Notes: generated by a model not told the origin, from the letters alone. A stretch of 64,000 bases of DNA from Anaerobacillus alkaliphilus (GCF_004116265.1 NZ_QOUX01000046.1:558001-622000); one strand, 5' to 3'; shown: positions 53,512-62,429, counted from the first letter of the stretch. Numbers and translations: made by a program.

Positions 53512-53978
53512 TATAGATGTTCCTCCTCTGGTTTTCCCGTTGGATAAGGAGTTTTTTCAAGTTGATCACCCATCCACTCCTCCCCATCTTCCCAATGTTC
53601 TTTTTTCCAAATTGGAACAATTTCTTTAATTCTCTCAATCGCATATCGACTCGCATCATAAGAGTCTGCTCGATGAGGTGTTGAGACAGCAATGACTACC
53701 GCAATATCAGTAATATCTAAGCGACCGATACGATGAGTTATTGCCACAAGAGCATTAGGCCAACGTTCTTGAATTTCATCACCAATTTGAGCTAGTTTCT
53801 TTTCTGCCATACTTACATAGGCATCATATTTTAAATAGATTGTTTTCTTTCCTTTTGTTAACTCACGGACAGTCCCGATAAATGTATTTATTGCCCCTGC
53901 ATTGGGATGCACTACTTTATCAACAACCTCTTGAATTGAAATCACTTCATCGGTAATTAAAAATAGTTTTTCGCTCAT
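53511..53978 (-). CDS. moaE: Molybdopterin synthase catalytic subunit
   Basis: 155 aa. Signatures GAINTFIGTVRELTKGK, HRIGRLDITDIAVVIAVSTPHR and the active-site Lys in VPIWKKEHWEDG. It converts precursor Z (cPMP) to molybdopterin with MoaD. Lies 4 bp after mobB. Confidence 0.95.
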   Translation of the reverse strand: MSEKLFLITDEVISIQEVVDKVVHPNAGAINTFIGTVRELTKGKKTIYLKYDAYVSMAEKKLAQIGDEIQERWPNALVAITHRIGRLDITDIAVVIAVSTPHRADSYDASRYAIERIKEIVPIWKKEHWEDGEEWMGDQLEKTPYPTGKPEEEHL

Positions 53979-53982
53979 TTTC

Positions 53983-54495
53983 TTATCCTTTCAACTTTTG
54001 TAATAAGAAATTAATATAGTTACTCTCGTCTTCTAGTTGGTAATACACTATATCTAACTTTTGTTTTACATCATCATCTAGTGGGATCCAACTAATCACG
54101 CAAATTATATTTTCAAGTGTTGATAGTAATTGAATATCGGAAGATTTTTTAATTAAAACCACTTTTTGATACGGTGACTGTTTAAATCCTTCCACTATCA
54201 CAACGTCAATTGGGAAATTCAAGTAAAGCTTCAGCAGTTCATCTGGTGCCCATTCCTTTTCTTGTAAAACATTTAGCTGTAAAACCCCTTTACTAACAGC
54301 GGACGAGATAAGTGCTCCTGCTTGACGGTGCCTCCAAGAGTCTTTACCTTCATCTTGAGATCTCAGTTCCCCACCATGACCATGATGTTTAATTGTTCCG
54401 ACACGAAGGCTATGTTGAGTTGAATGCGAGACTAATTTCTCTACCAAGGTTGTTTTCCCACTATTACTGAAGCCTACAATTTGAATAATTTTCAT
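53983..54495 (-). CDS. mobB: Molybdopterin-guanine dinucleotide biosynthesis protein B
   Basis: 170-aa P-loop GTPase-like protein, VGFSNSGKTTLVEKLV (Walker A), TIKHHGHGG and DVVIVEGFKQSPYQKV. Assists nucleotide attachment to Mo cofactor. MGD is needed by enzymes of the Nas/Nap type found in this window. MobA itself is not encoded here. Confidence 0.93.
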   Translation of the reverse strand: MKIIQIVGFSNSGKTTLVEKLVSHSTQHSLRVGTIKHHGHGGELRSQDEGKDSWRHRQAGALISSAVSKGVLQLNVLQEKEWAPDELLKLYLNFPIDVVIVEGFKQSPYQKVVLIKKSSDIQLLSTLENIICVISWIPLDDDVKQKLDIVYYQLEDESNYINFLLQKLKG

Positions 54496-54500
54496 ACTCG

Positions 54501-55778
54501 TTACACAGCTCCTATTTTAATAATGTCTTTACCTCCCTCACCATTCAGTAGAAGAACATCAACAACGTCTCCCTTTTTATACCCCCTCGTTCCCCCTGGT
54601 AACACAACTAAGGCATCTGAATTGGCGAGGGACGTAACCACACCTGATTTATCTAAACCGACTGGCTCAGCAAAAATTTTCCCTTCCTCAATTGTCATTT
54701 TACTTCTAATAAAACGGACAAAAGGGTTTGGTTTCGGAAAGTCTGCTTTTAAGACTCCCTGTACAATTTGTAAATGCGGCTTATCTGAACCTATAAAATG
54801 ATGAATCCAAGGTCGAACTAATAATTCAAAACCAACATAACATGCTGATGGATTACCAGATAATCCAAATAGAAGTTTTCCCTTGTATTCAGCTACTGTC
54901 GTCACACTCCCTGGTCTCATCCCTATTTTGTTAAAAAGGACATTTGCACCGAGTTTTTCATAGATTGCTGGAAGATAATCAAAATCTCCTACAGAAACCC
55001 CACCTGTTGTAATCAATACATCTACTTCATCTAATGCGTTTGCAACTGCTTCATAGCAATGATCAAAATCATCAACTAACTTACCATAATATTTAGGGAT
55101 GGCTCCTGCTTTTGAAATCTGGGAGGTAACCATGTAAGAGTTGCTATTACGAATTTTTCCCGGTTCTAATGGTTGGTGAACATCAAGCAGCTCCGTCCCA
55201 GTGGCGTAGACACCAACAACCGGTTTTTTTGCCACGGGTACTTTACTATAACCAAAAGTAGCTAACAGCGCTTTCACACCTGGGTCCACTTGTCTCCCTG
55301 AGTTCACAAGTATATCTCCTGTGCGAGTTTCTTCGGCTTGAAATGATATGTTATCTCCTGGTTTAAAGGACCTTTTAATTTCAATGTATGTTTTTCCGTC
55401 TCTTTCAATTTCCTTTGTCAGTTCAAACATAACGATGGCATCCGTTCCTGCAGGCATTTTTGCCCCAGTCATAATTCGAATCGCTTGTCCTTGTTGGGGA
55501 ACTTGTTTTGCAAGCCCACCTGCTCCAACTGTTTCTATAACCTCAAGTTCAATTGGCTTCTCTCTAGTCGCTAACTTAGTATCATTAGCTCTCACAGCAA
55601 AACCATCTAATGGCGAGCGATCAAAAGGTGGAATATCGTGGTCAGCTCTTATCGGAGCTTTAAGGTATCTGTTATCACTTTCATCAATTGGTATATATTC
55701 TATTTTACCGGTCTGTGTAAATTGTAACACAGCCTCTATTGCTTCGTGTACTTTTATCGGCTTTCGGTCTAAATACAT
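54501..55778 (-). CDS. moeA: Molybdopterin molybdenumtransferase
   Basis: 425 aa. Inserts molybdate into adenylylated molybdopterin. Signatures DIPPFDRSPLDGFAVRA, IRIMTGAKMPAGTDAIV, TTGGVSVGDFDYLP and LSGNPSACYVGFE. First gene of moeA-mobB-moaE-moaD; a near-consensus Fnr box upstream would co-induce Moco synthesis with the anaerobic molybdoenzyme. moaA, moaB and moaC are absent from the window. Confidence 0.95.
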   Translation of the reverse strand: MYLDRKPIKVHEAIEAVLQFTQTGKIEYIPIDESDNRYLKAPIRADHDIPPFDRSPLDGFAVRANDTKLATREKPIELEVIETVGAGGLAKQVPQQGQAIRIMTGAKMPAGTDAIVMFELTKEIERDGKTYIEIKRSFKPGDNISFQAEETRTGDILVNSGRQVDPGVKALLATFGYSKVPVAKKPVVGVYATGTELLDVHQPLEPGKIRNSNSYMVTSQISKAGAIPKYYGKLVDDFDHCYEAVANALDEVDVLITTGGVSVGDFDYLPAIYEKLGANVLFNKIGMRPGSVTTVAEYKGKLLFGLSGNPSACYVGFELLVRPWIHHFIGSDKPHLQIVQGVLKADFPKPNPFVRFIRSKMTIEEGKIFAEPVGLDKSGVVTSLANSDALVVLPGGTRGYKKGDVVDVLLLNGEGGKDIIKIGAV

Positions 55779-55809
55779 AGGAAGTCACACCTTTCACAAT
55801 TCTTATACC

Positions 55810-55853
55810 ATTTTAACAAATAAAAGGTATTGTAAACTATGATGTTTTTCACA
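55810..55853 (-). promoter_or_regulatory. Candidate Fnr-dependent promoter of moeA operon
   Basis: Minus-strand TGTGA-AAAACA-TCATA (55838-55853), 9 of 10, with TAAAAT at 55810-55815, within one base of the spacing seen for the other boxes. Confidence 0.6.
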
Positions 55854-55938
55854 TTTTACAGTTTTCTTTTTCTCTTATTCCCTTTCATTTTAGCTAAAGA
55901 TCCTAATTGACACAATTTCTTAACAAAACAATAAAAAG

Positions 55939-55968
55939 TAAAGGATGCCCAACGCGGACATCCTTTAC
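55939..55968 (-). terminator. Terminator of the ctaG-sco-ytkA-like operon
   Basis: GTAAAGGATG / CATCCTTTAC stem, minus strand continuing TTTTTATTG. Confidence 0.85.
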
Positions 55969-55969
55969 T

Positions 55970-56422
55970 CTAATGCATATGTTTTTTCGGTCTTTCATCT
56001 GGTGTTGCTAGAATTTTCTCAACGTCCACATCGCCAATCACAAACTGATGTTTTTCCATGCGATGCATACCTCTTGCTGTAACATGATAATAAATGTAAT
56101 AAACGCCTTCATCGTTAGCAGTCCAAGAAACTTCATACACACCTTCACCTTTGTCTAATCCTTCAACACTTCGATAGGACTCAGGATTTCCATGCTGCCA
56201 AACTTCAAAGATAACTTCATTGACATCAGTTACAAGCATGTCTCCTTGCCTAACTATAGCTTGAGTTACTATCTCCTGATTAACTTTCAGTTCTGTGACT
56301 GTGACTAATTCTACCTCTATTGGATCTAAGAAATTTACTTCCTCTGCTTGTTTCTCATGGTCATGACCACATCCAACAAGAAAAAATGAAAATAAAAGAA
56401 AGGTTATACTTATTTTATTCAT
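55970..56422 (-). CDS. YtkA/FixH-like lipoprotein
   Basis: 150 aa. Lipoprotein signal with lipobox FLVGCG, followed by HDHEKQAEE, an immunoglobulin-like FixH/YtkA domain (VIFEVWQHGNPESY, EGVYEVSWTANDEGVYYIYYHV) and a His-rich C-terminal end (KKHMH). YtkA-like proteins are associated with copper handling and cytochrome oxidase assembly. Last gene of an operon with sco and ctaG, which supports such a role. Confidence 0.75.
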   Translation of the reverse strand: MNKISITFLLFSFFLVGCGHDHEKQAEEVNFLDPIEVELVTVTELKVNQEIVTQAIVRQGDMLVTDVNEVIFEVWQHGNPESYRSVEGLDKGEGVYEVSWTANDEGVYYIYYHVTARGMHRMEKHQFVIGDVDVEKILATPDERPKKHMH

Positions 56423-56433
56423 AGAAACTTCTC

Positions 56434-57042
56434 CTAACGTACAACTTTTTTCAAGTCTTTTATGACAGCTTTTGCATTAAAATCAGTATTCCCATCATAA
56501 ATACGAATAACCTTTCCATTACCATCTACTAAGAAAAAGTTAACACTATGCATGATGTCAAGTGAATCAGGAATTTCTTGAATGATCGATTTAAAAGAGA
56601 CTCTTGCAAAATCTTTTATCTCCTCCAAACTATAACCAGTTAAAAAGTTATAATTTGCAAAATCCGCACCATACGCATTTCCATACCTTGTTAAGCCCTC
56701 TGGATCATCAAATTCAGGATCTACAGTAAATGAGACAAACTGCACATCAATATTCGCTTTTTTTGCCTCTTCTTGAAGTGAAATCATATTTGGCGTCATT
56801 GTCATACATACCGTTGGGCAACTTGCAAAGATCATATTTGCTATCCAATATTGTCCTTTTAAATCGTTAGACCCAAAAGGCAATCCTTCGTGATTAGTAT
56901 ACTCAAATTCAGCTACCTGCCAATCAGCTTCTGAAACATCAACAATAGTTCTAGATTTTGTTTCTGGAGCGCTATATAGAAAACCGCAACCAGATAAAAG
57001 AACAATAAGGTTTGTAAACAAGACTAGTTTTAAAATTTTCAT
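56434..57042 (-). CDS. SCO1/SenC-family copper chaperone lipoprotein
   Basis: 202 aa lipoprotein (lipobox LLSGCG) with a thioredoxin fold. Copper-binding/redox motif ASCPTVCMT and the distal His in IMHSVNFFLVDGNG. SCO proteins mature the CuA site of cytochrome c oxidase. Between ctaG and the YtkA-like gene, forming an oxidase-assembly operon; oxidase structural genes are not in the window. Confidence 0.9.
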   Translation of the reverse strand: MKILKLVLFTNLIVLLSGCGFLYSAPETKSRTIVDVSEADWQVAEFEYTNHEGLPFGSNDLKGQYWIANMIFASCPTVCMTMTPNMISLQEEAKKANIDVQFVSFTVDPEFDDPEGLTRYGNAYGADFANYNFLTGYSLEEIKDFARVSFKSIIQEIPDSLDIMHSVNFFLVDGNGKVIRIYDGNTDFNAKAVIKDLKKVVR

Positions 57043-57056
57043 TCTTCATCACCAAC

Positions 57057-57971
57057 TTATTTTATTTCTGGATTCATCATTTCGAAATTAGGAATGACCA
57101 CCTTATTCCGATCGCGTTTCATCCATTGTTTAAACGTAGATCCAATTGCAACCCCGTACACCAATTCTTGTGTCACTTTCATAATAGCCCCACCAAACTG
57201 TTGGTCATGATGTGGAGATAATAATGTGAGTGCATTTTGTCCTGAAAATAGTTCATATGGTATTGCTGCACCTGATGGCAAACAATAACTCATCGCCATC
57301 GACCAAGTCGCGACATCAGTATACATTGCATATAACGGACCACCAGCAAAAATAACTAATACACATGCCGGTGTAAATAATACACCACTAGCAAACATAT
57401 AGGCAATTTTTTTTAATTCTGTAAGTTGTCCATCTTGTTTAGGAAAAACTGGCGTAATATGCCACCACATCAAGAAGGCTGCAAATAGCATCCCTAATTG
57501 ATAAATATTATGAAACCCATTATTTGTCATCAATCGATCAAATGTGAAAGGTAAATGATAAAAAGAAAACATTGCATTAAAGAATATTAAGCCAATTAAT
57601 GGCGTTCCTAGTATTTTAAATGGTGCACGTAAAATAGAAAATTTACCTAGGTACTGAAATATCCAATGAGGAATCCCAAGTAAAAGTAACGGCGGAGCAA
57701 TCAAGTACACTATGGCCATTGAAAACATATGCATACTTAACATTAAGTGACCTAGCACATAAAGTGGTCCACCAAACCCAAAATATACGGCTAATAACCC
57801 TAAATGAAAATAAACCTTTTTCTTAGTAGGTACTTCTTCACTATCTGTAAATCGATTTCGTAACGGACCTGTGATATAAAAATAGAGACCACTTATTAAT
57901 AAGAGAATAATTATTAGTTCTGGCGTCCAAATGGTTCTAAAAGTAAAGGACGAAAAGAATTGTTCAACCAT
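57057..57971 (-). CDS. ctaG: Cytochrome c oxidase assembly factor CtaG (caa3 type)
   Basis: 304 aa with about seven TM helices. The family hallmarks are present: LGHLMLSMHMFSMAIVYL with clustered His/Met, LPFTFDRLM, MWWHITPVFP and SPHHDQQFGGAIMKVTQ. Required for caa3 oxidase formation in B. subtilis, thought to act in CuB delivery. First gene of the operon. Confidence 0.9.
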   Translation of the reverse strand: MVEQFFSSFTFRTIWTPELIIILLLISGLYFYITGPLRNRFTDSEEVPTKKKVYFHLGLLAVYFGFGGPLYVLGHLMLSMHMFSMAIVYLIAPPLLLLGIPHWIFQYLGKFSILRAPFKILGTPLIGLIFFNAMFSFYHLPFTFDRLMTNNGFHNIYQLGMLFAAFLMWWHITPVFPKQDGQLTELKKIAYMFASGVLFTPACVLVIFAGGPLYAMYTDVATWSMAMSYCLPSGAAIPYELFSGQNALTLLSPHHDQQFGGAIMKVTQELVYGVAIGSTFKQWMKRDRNKVVIPNFEMMNPEIK

Positions 57972-58191
57972 TTTTTTCCCTCCCCGGAAGCAATTTTCGG
58001 AGTATGTCTAAAAAACATCTATAATAGTTATAACATGAATATAGCTTGAGTTGTATTAATATGTTTTGGTAATTCAGCTAACAATCAATGCTTGATAATA
58101 ATACTGTAACTTTGCACCCTCTTTCTTAGACAATATTTGTAAAGCAAGTTACAATAAACCTGTGATGGAAATGATACCTTTAGGAGGACTT

Positions 58192-58995
58192 ATGCAGCAT
58201 TTAATAGCCATTGATTTAGATGGAACCTTACTTACCGACGACAAAACAATTTCAATTCGTAATAAAAAAGCGATTCAAAAAGCTAGAATGCAAGGTCATA
58301 TTGTTTGTATTGCGACCGGTAGACCTTTTCGTGCCAGCCAAATGTATTATGAAGAATTAGATTTAAATTCGCCTATTGTTAATTTCAATGGTGCTTTTGT
58401 TCATAATCCATTACATAAGGGGTTTGGTTATTATCACACTCCTCTAGAACTTAATACGGCAAAAGTAATAATCGAAACATGTGAAGCCTTTCAAGTAAAG
58501 AATATTATGGTAGAAATTATTGACGAATTTTACTTGCGTTATCACGATGAAGTGCTTATTGACACATTTACCATGGGAGATTCCCCAGTGAAATTTGGAA
58601 ACCTTCATCATATCCTAAAAGAAGATCCAACCTCGATCCTCATACATCCAAAGGATGATCACGTAAAACAATTAAGAGCTTTATTAAAAGATGCACATGC
58701 TGAAGTTATTGACCAACGAGTTTGGGGGGCGCCTTGGAATGTTATTGAGATCGTAAAATCTGGATTAAATAAGGCGGTAGGGTTACAAAAAATTGCAGAT
58801 TATTATTCAATCCCGAAAGAACGGATTATCGCGTTTGGTGATGAGGATAATGATTTAGAAATGATTGAATATGCTGGAATCGGGGTCGCAATGGAAAACG
58901 CTATTCCAGAACTTAAAACAATCGCAAACAAAATAACATTGACTAATGAAAATGATGGAATCGCACTTTTCTTAGAAGATTATCTTAACTTATAG
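58192..58995 (+). CDS. yitU: Cof-type HAD phosphatase, YitU-like
   Basis: 267 aa HAD superfamily (type IIB cap). Motif I AIDLDGTLLTDD, motif II IATGRPFRAS, Lys of motif III near SGLNKAVGLQ, motif IV FGDEDNDLEMIEY. B. subtilis YitU dephosphorylates the riboflavin intermediate 5-amino-6-ribitylamino-uracil 5'-phosphate, and synteny near yitW/argC agrees. The start is at the ATG at 58192, with AGGAGG 4 bp upstream, which removes a non-homologous leader of ten residues. Confidence 0.8.
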   Translation: MQHLIAIDLDGTLLTDDKTISIRNKKAIQKARMQGHIVCIATGRPFRASQMYYEELDLNSPIVNFNGAFVHNPLHKGFGYYHTPLELNTAKVIIETCEAFQVKNIMVEIIDEFYLRYHDEVLIDTFTMGDSPVKFGNLHHILKEDPTSILIHPKDDHVKQLRALLKDAHAEVIDQRVWGAPWNVIEIVKSGLNKAVGLQKIADYYSIPKERIIAFGDEDNDLEMIEYAGIGVAMENAIPELKTIANKITLTNENDGIALFLEDYLNL

Positions 58996-59094
58996 AGCTC
59001 CCAGAGATATCTTTAGCTTGAGATAATTGCCAGCGTAGCTTTTCGATTGAATGCAGAAAATAAGATTGTACCTTTTAAATAAAGGAGAGATCAT

Positions 59095-59205
59095 ATGAGC
59101 AAAAAATCTAAATCTAAACGTTTCGTTCAGCCTGCCAATGAACGAGAACGGAACGTAACAACGCTTGCAGAAACTGAAGCTAAGGGTAGAAAAGGGGATT
59201 GTTAA
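59095..59205 (+). CDS. Small basic protein (36 aa), possible spore-associated
   Basis: MSKKSKSKRFVQPANERERN, then TTLAETEAKGRKGDC. AAAGGAGAG lies 7 bp before the ATG. The stop overlaps the ATG of the next gene (TAATG), indicating translational coupling. Small Lys/Arg/Glu peptides of this kind are common near sporulation genes in Bacillus. I do not recognise a specific family. Confidence 0.65.
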   Translation: MSKKSKSKRFVQPANERERNVTTLAETEAKGRKGDC

Positions 59206-59435
59206 TGGGAAATCGACTATTTCAACAAGCAAGATCTCGCGTAGAACAAGCAGAATTAATGGTAAAACAAGCCTCTACTCCTGAGGAGCTCGCAGAAGCT
59301 TCAACAGAAATTGGTAAAGCAAGAAACGATTTATCTTCTGCTTTTGCACAATCTACAACCGCAGAAAAACGCCAACTTGCTGACTTACAAAATCAAGTTG
59401 ATGCATTAGAGAATAGTCTGCCTGAATATCGCTAG
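59205..59435 (+). CDS. DUF3813-like small helical protein
   Basis: 76 aa, MGNRLFQQARSRVEQAELMV, then a long amphipathic helix (KQASTPEELAEASTEIGKA and RQLADLQNQVDALENSL), likely a coiled coil. The MGNRLFQQAR start resembles Bacillus DUF3813 proteins (YitR-like), which are small and uncharacterised. Starts inside the previous gene's stop codon. Function unknown. Confidence 0.7.
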   Translation: MGNRLFQQARSRVEQAELMVKQASTPEELAEASTEIGKARNDLSSAFAQSTTAEKRQLADLQNQVDALENSLPEYR

Positions 59436-59441
59436 TACAGG

Positions 59442-59466
59442 AACTAGAGGGAAACCTCTAGTTTTT
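59442..59466 (+). terminator. Terminator of the small-protein operon
   Basis: AACTAGAGG / CCTCTAGTT with GAAA loop followed by TTTTTT. Confidence 0.88.
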
Positions 59467-59480
59467 TGATTTTTATATAA

Positions 59481-59672
59481 GGCTCTTTTCGTAAACATTG
59501 TGGCTTTTTTACCCTAAATTAATCCGATAAATCCCCTAGATGAAGATATTAGCCAATAAATTATGTAAGAAAAGAGCAATACTTACTAACTTGGTTGTGA
59601 ATTCTTAGTATTTTGTGTAAAAATCCGGCTTTTGGGATTTTTATGAAAGCAACAAACTTTGCGAAAACAGCC
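59481..59672 (+). mobile_element. MITE-like element, copy 4 (192 bp)
   Basis: Same element in plus orientation with a perfect 8-bp target duplication TTATATAA (59473-59480 and 59673-59680). It occupies most of the 344-bp gap between the small-protein operon and the GNAT gene. Confidence 0.9.
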
Positions 59673-59779
59673 TTATATAAAGGTCATTTTGAATATCCCT
59701 ATGTATGTTTTACTAAACTTCTGCTATGATTAACCTTTAGCATATTAAAATAACGTAAGGATTTTGGGAGGTTATTTAC

Positions 59780-60235
59780 GTGGAGGTTTTCTTAGTAGAA
59801 CATAATGCCAATCAAACACTTAGAGATGAAATTGCCCACTTAATGATGGGACAAATGGAAGCAATTGGTGATAGTCATGCACTTACTAATTTAACTAAAG
59901 CCATTGATTTAGCTTTGCTAGAGGGATCCCCAGCTAAAATATTTATTGTGCAAGAGGCTGAGCAAATCGTTGGCCTTGCCTTTTTTAATATTGGAATAAG
60001 CTTAGAAAAAGGCGGTCACTATATGTGGTTAAATGACCTTTATGTACATAAAGATTTTCGACAAAAGGGAATTGCAAAAAAACTTTTACTCCATACACTT
60101 TTTTGGGCGGAGCAAAATGACTTAAAAGGAATTGAACTCGAAACAGGCGTAAATAATATCGCCACCAAACGGTTGTATAACTCTTTTGGTTTTTATGATA
60201 TCGTTTCTAAGAGATATGGATTGGATATTAAATAA
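59780..60235 (+). CDS. GNAT family N-acetyltransferase
   Basis: 151 aa. The acetyl-CoA motif is YVHKDFRQKGIAKKLLLH (about residues 93-110), followed by ELETGVNNIATKRLYNSFGFYDIV. GTG start with GGGAGG 9 bp upstream. Monocistronic, between a MITE and a strong terminator. Substrate unknown. Confidence 0.85.
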   Translation: MEVFLVEHNANQTLRDEIAHLMMGQMEAIGDSHALTNLTKAIDLALLEGSPAKIFIVQEAEQIVGLAFFNIGISLEKGGHYMWLNDLYVHKDFRQKGIAKKLLLHTLFWAEQNDLKGIELETGVNNIATKRLYNSFGFYDIVSKRYGLDIK

Positions 60236-60241
60236 AGTTTC

Positions 60242-60277
60242 AAACTGGTTAACTTTACATCTTAACCAGTTTTTTTA
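60242..60277 (+). terminator. Terminator of the GNAT gene
   Basis: AAACTGGTTAA / TTAACCAGTTT, 11-bp stem with run of seven or more T. Confidence 0.9.
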
Positions 60278-60413
60278 TTGTCTTCAATTCACCGGTCGCA
60301 AAGTAAAATTTGAATTTTCTTGCAATTAAATAGTTATTTTTACTTCTTTTCAAACAGTCCCCTTCATACGATATAAAAAAAGCTTTTGACTTTTTTAAGT
60401 AAGGAGGTTTCTG

Positions 60414-61013
60414 ATGGTTCCACATTTTTATGAGGCTGAATTCCATGACGTACATGTAGAATTATCAAAACAATCGCTCCAACAATTTATTAATAAAATG
60501 ATGGAATATAAATGCTCCCTTTATTGGCGCTACAACGACGATATTATCTACCTAATTATAGATACAAACCAATCGATCCATGAAATTCCTTTTAAAAAGA
60601 ATGGATCAAAACTTACGATTAATGTCGATTGCCTTAAAGTGAGCGAAGAATTAGTAGCAAAAGCCCTAGAGTTGGTGTTGACTGAATACCAAGGGAGCGG
60701 TTTTATTAAGACTTACACGGAAGGTCCTCAGTATATTACATTCTTTAAGGATGGTATTATACAATCCATTACCGAAATTAGTGGGGGTGAGAAAATCGTT
60801 ATGAATCAATATGGTGCTATTGTTGAGTACCAGGATTTTGACCATGACCTTGAACCAGAGACAATAATAAACATTATTAATCTTGAAATAGACTACACAT
60901 TAATGGAATTGCACGATGCTATTCAAATAAACAATAAGAACTTCATGCAACAATTAAAACAAAAATTACGTAGATTACTGAAACGTAAAAAAGAAATAGA
61001 GTTGCTCCTATAA
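60414..61013 (+). CDS. Hypothetical protein
   Basis: 199 aa, soluble. Alternating strands and helices, with segments CSLYWRYNDDIIYLIIDTN and YITFFKDGIIQSITEISGGEK, and a basic C-terminal helix (QLKQKLRRLLKRKKEIELLL). AAGGAGG before the ATG. No recognisable catalytic motif or family. Monocistronic, bounded by terminators. Confidence 0.65.
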   Translation: MVPHFYEAEFHDVHVELSKQSLQQFINKMMEYKCSLYWRYNDDIIYLIIDTNQSIHEIPFKKNGSKLTINVDCLKVSEELVAKALELVLTEYQGSGFIKTYTEGPQYITFFKDGIIQSITEISGGEKIVMNQYGAIVEYQDFDHDLEPETIINIINLEIDYTLMELHDAIQINNKNFMQQLKQKLRRLLKRKKEIELLL

Positions 61014-61016
61014 ACA

Positions 61017-61041
61017 AAAACACCTAATTTTTAGGTGTTTT
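61017..61041 (+). terminator. Terminator
   Basis: AAAACACCTAA / TTAGGTGTTTT with two-base spacer plus continuing T run. Confidence 0.88.
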
Positions 61042-61157
61042 TTTGCATTTATCACACACATTACATACTCTTTTAGAATTTCAGTGCGTTTTAACACATT
61101 TTCCCACAATTTCATTAATCGTTCACATTTCTTGACTCTTTTTTAATAAAACTTAAA

Positions 61158-61172
61158 TTATAATAATGATAA
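61158..61172 (+). promoter_or_regulatory. PerR-like box upstream of the cytochrome c peroxidase gene
   Basis: TTATAAT-A-ATGATAA matches the PerR box TTATAAT-N-ATTATAA at 13 of 14 positions, 69 bp before the peroxidase start. It overlaps a TATAAT; a TTGACT lies at 61132-61137. Confidence 0.5.
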
Positions 61173-61241
61173 AGAAGGATGATTAATAAATCCTATTATT
61201 AATCTAATTCTCAATAAACATATTGGAGGGGGAACTCTATT

Positions 61242-62300
61242 ATGAAAAATTTTTTGTTTTGCTGTTTGTTACTATTATTGCTAAGTATAGGTCTAGTTGG
61301 TTGTGGTAGTAGCGATGCCTCGACTAAAATATCAGAGGCTAACAATCTTGACGAAATAATTGAAAGGTTACTAGGCAATAACCTCCTTGTTCCACTAGGT
61401 GATATTCCAATTCCTGCAGAAAATCCGATGACAGCAGAAGTTTTGGAACTAGGGCAAATTCTCTACTTTGATCCTCGCTTGTCGGGTAATAATGAAAGAA
61501 GTTGTATGACTTGCCATATCCCTGAACTAGGCTACGGAGACGCTCGAGCTACGTTTGAAAAGTTTGATGGTAGCGATGGACCAAGGAACTCACCTACAGT
61601 CATTAACTCAGGCTACTATACATCTAACTTCTGGGATGGACGCGCTGCTTCACTAGAAGAACAAGCATTAGGACCAATCCAGGACCCTGGTGAAATGAAT
61701 CAGCCATTAGATGAGTTGATCGAAAAATTAAAAGAGATTGACGGCTATGAAGACCTATTCTTTACCGCCGGATTCGAGGATGGCATTACAGCTGAAAATA
61801 TCGGTAAAGCAATTGCTGCATTTGAACGTCAAGTAGTTGTAAAAGATACACCGTATGATCGTTTCCTAGAAGGCGATAGAAATGCCCTAACTGCCCAGGA
61901 AATCCGTGGCTTAGATTTATTCACTGGTAAAGCTAGCTGTATCACTTGTCACCAAGGGGAAAATTTATCTGATAACTTGTTCCACAATATTGGGATTGAG
62001 AGAGACAATAAAGGTCGGGCTGCGGTTACTGGAAATGATAGTGATCTAGGTGCAATTCGTACTCCTGGACTATATGGTCTTACGCATACGGCACCTTACA
62101 TGAGTGACGGAAGTATCGCAACACTTGAGGAAGTTATTGAGTACTACAATCGAGGCGGAGATAATCATCCGAATAAAAGTGGATTAATCAATCCACTAAA
62201 CTTAACAAGTGACGAAAAAGCTGACTTAGCTGAATTCTTAAGATCACTAGGAGGTCAACCACCAATCTTTACAAAGCCACAATTACCTGGAATGAAATAA
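61242..62300 (+). CDS. Diheme cytochrome c peroxidase (CcpA/MauG family) lipoprotein
   Basis: 352 aa with a lipoprotein signal (lipobox LVGCG, Cys about residue 21). Two c-type haem sites: CMTCH (about residue 89) and CITCH (about residue 235). Further signatures NSPTVINSGYYTSNFWDGRA, ALGPIQDPGEM, AIAAFERQVV and GLTHTAPYMSDGS. The family reduces hydrogen peroxide using cytochrome c electrons outside the cytoplasmic membrane. Preceded by a PerR-like box. Monocistronic. Confidence 0.92.
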   Translation: MKNFLFCCLLLLLLSIGLVGCGSSDASTKISEANNLDEIIERLLGNNLLVPLGDIPIPAENPMTAEVLELGQILYFDPRLSGNNERSCMTCHIPELGYGDARATFEKFDGSDGPRNSPTVINSGYYTSNFWDGRAASLEEQALGPIQDPGEMNQPLDELIEKLKEIDGYEDLFFTAGFEDGITAENIGKAIAAFERQVVVKDTPYDRFLEGDRNALTAQEIRGLDLFTGKASCITCHQGENLSDNLFHNIGIERDNKGRAAVTGNDSDLGAIRTPGLYGLTHTAPYMSDGSIATLEEVIEYYNRGGDNHPNKSGLINPLNLTSDEKADLAEFLRSLGGQPPIFTKPQLPGMK

Positions 62301-62306
62301 AAAAAA

Positions 62307-62338
62307 GAGATTTATTCGAATTGCATTGAATAAATCTC
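62307..62338 (-). terminator. Hairpin with minus-strand T run
   Basis: GAGATTTATTC / GAATAAATCTC with 10-nt loop; the minus strand continues with eight T, so it backs up termination of the RND gene. Confidence 0.6.
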
Positions 62339-62390
62339 AATAATAAAAATTGAAAAACCATAATTATTATACTACAGATATTTAAAAAAG

Positions 62391-62423
62391 TTAGCTGGAT
62401 ATTTGATCCAGTTAGCTTTTTTA
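62391..62423. terminator. Bidirectional terminator
   Basis: TTAGCTGGAT / ATCCAG-TTAGC stem with T runs on both strands, between the peroxidase and RND pump genes. Confidence 0.75.
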
Positions 62424-62429
62424 TTGTAG

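Noticed and set aside
53504-53692. 62-codon ORF overlapping moaE and moaD
   Set aside because: Out-of-frame shadow of the well-supported moaE gene.
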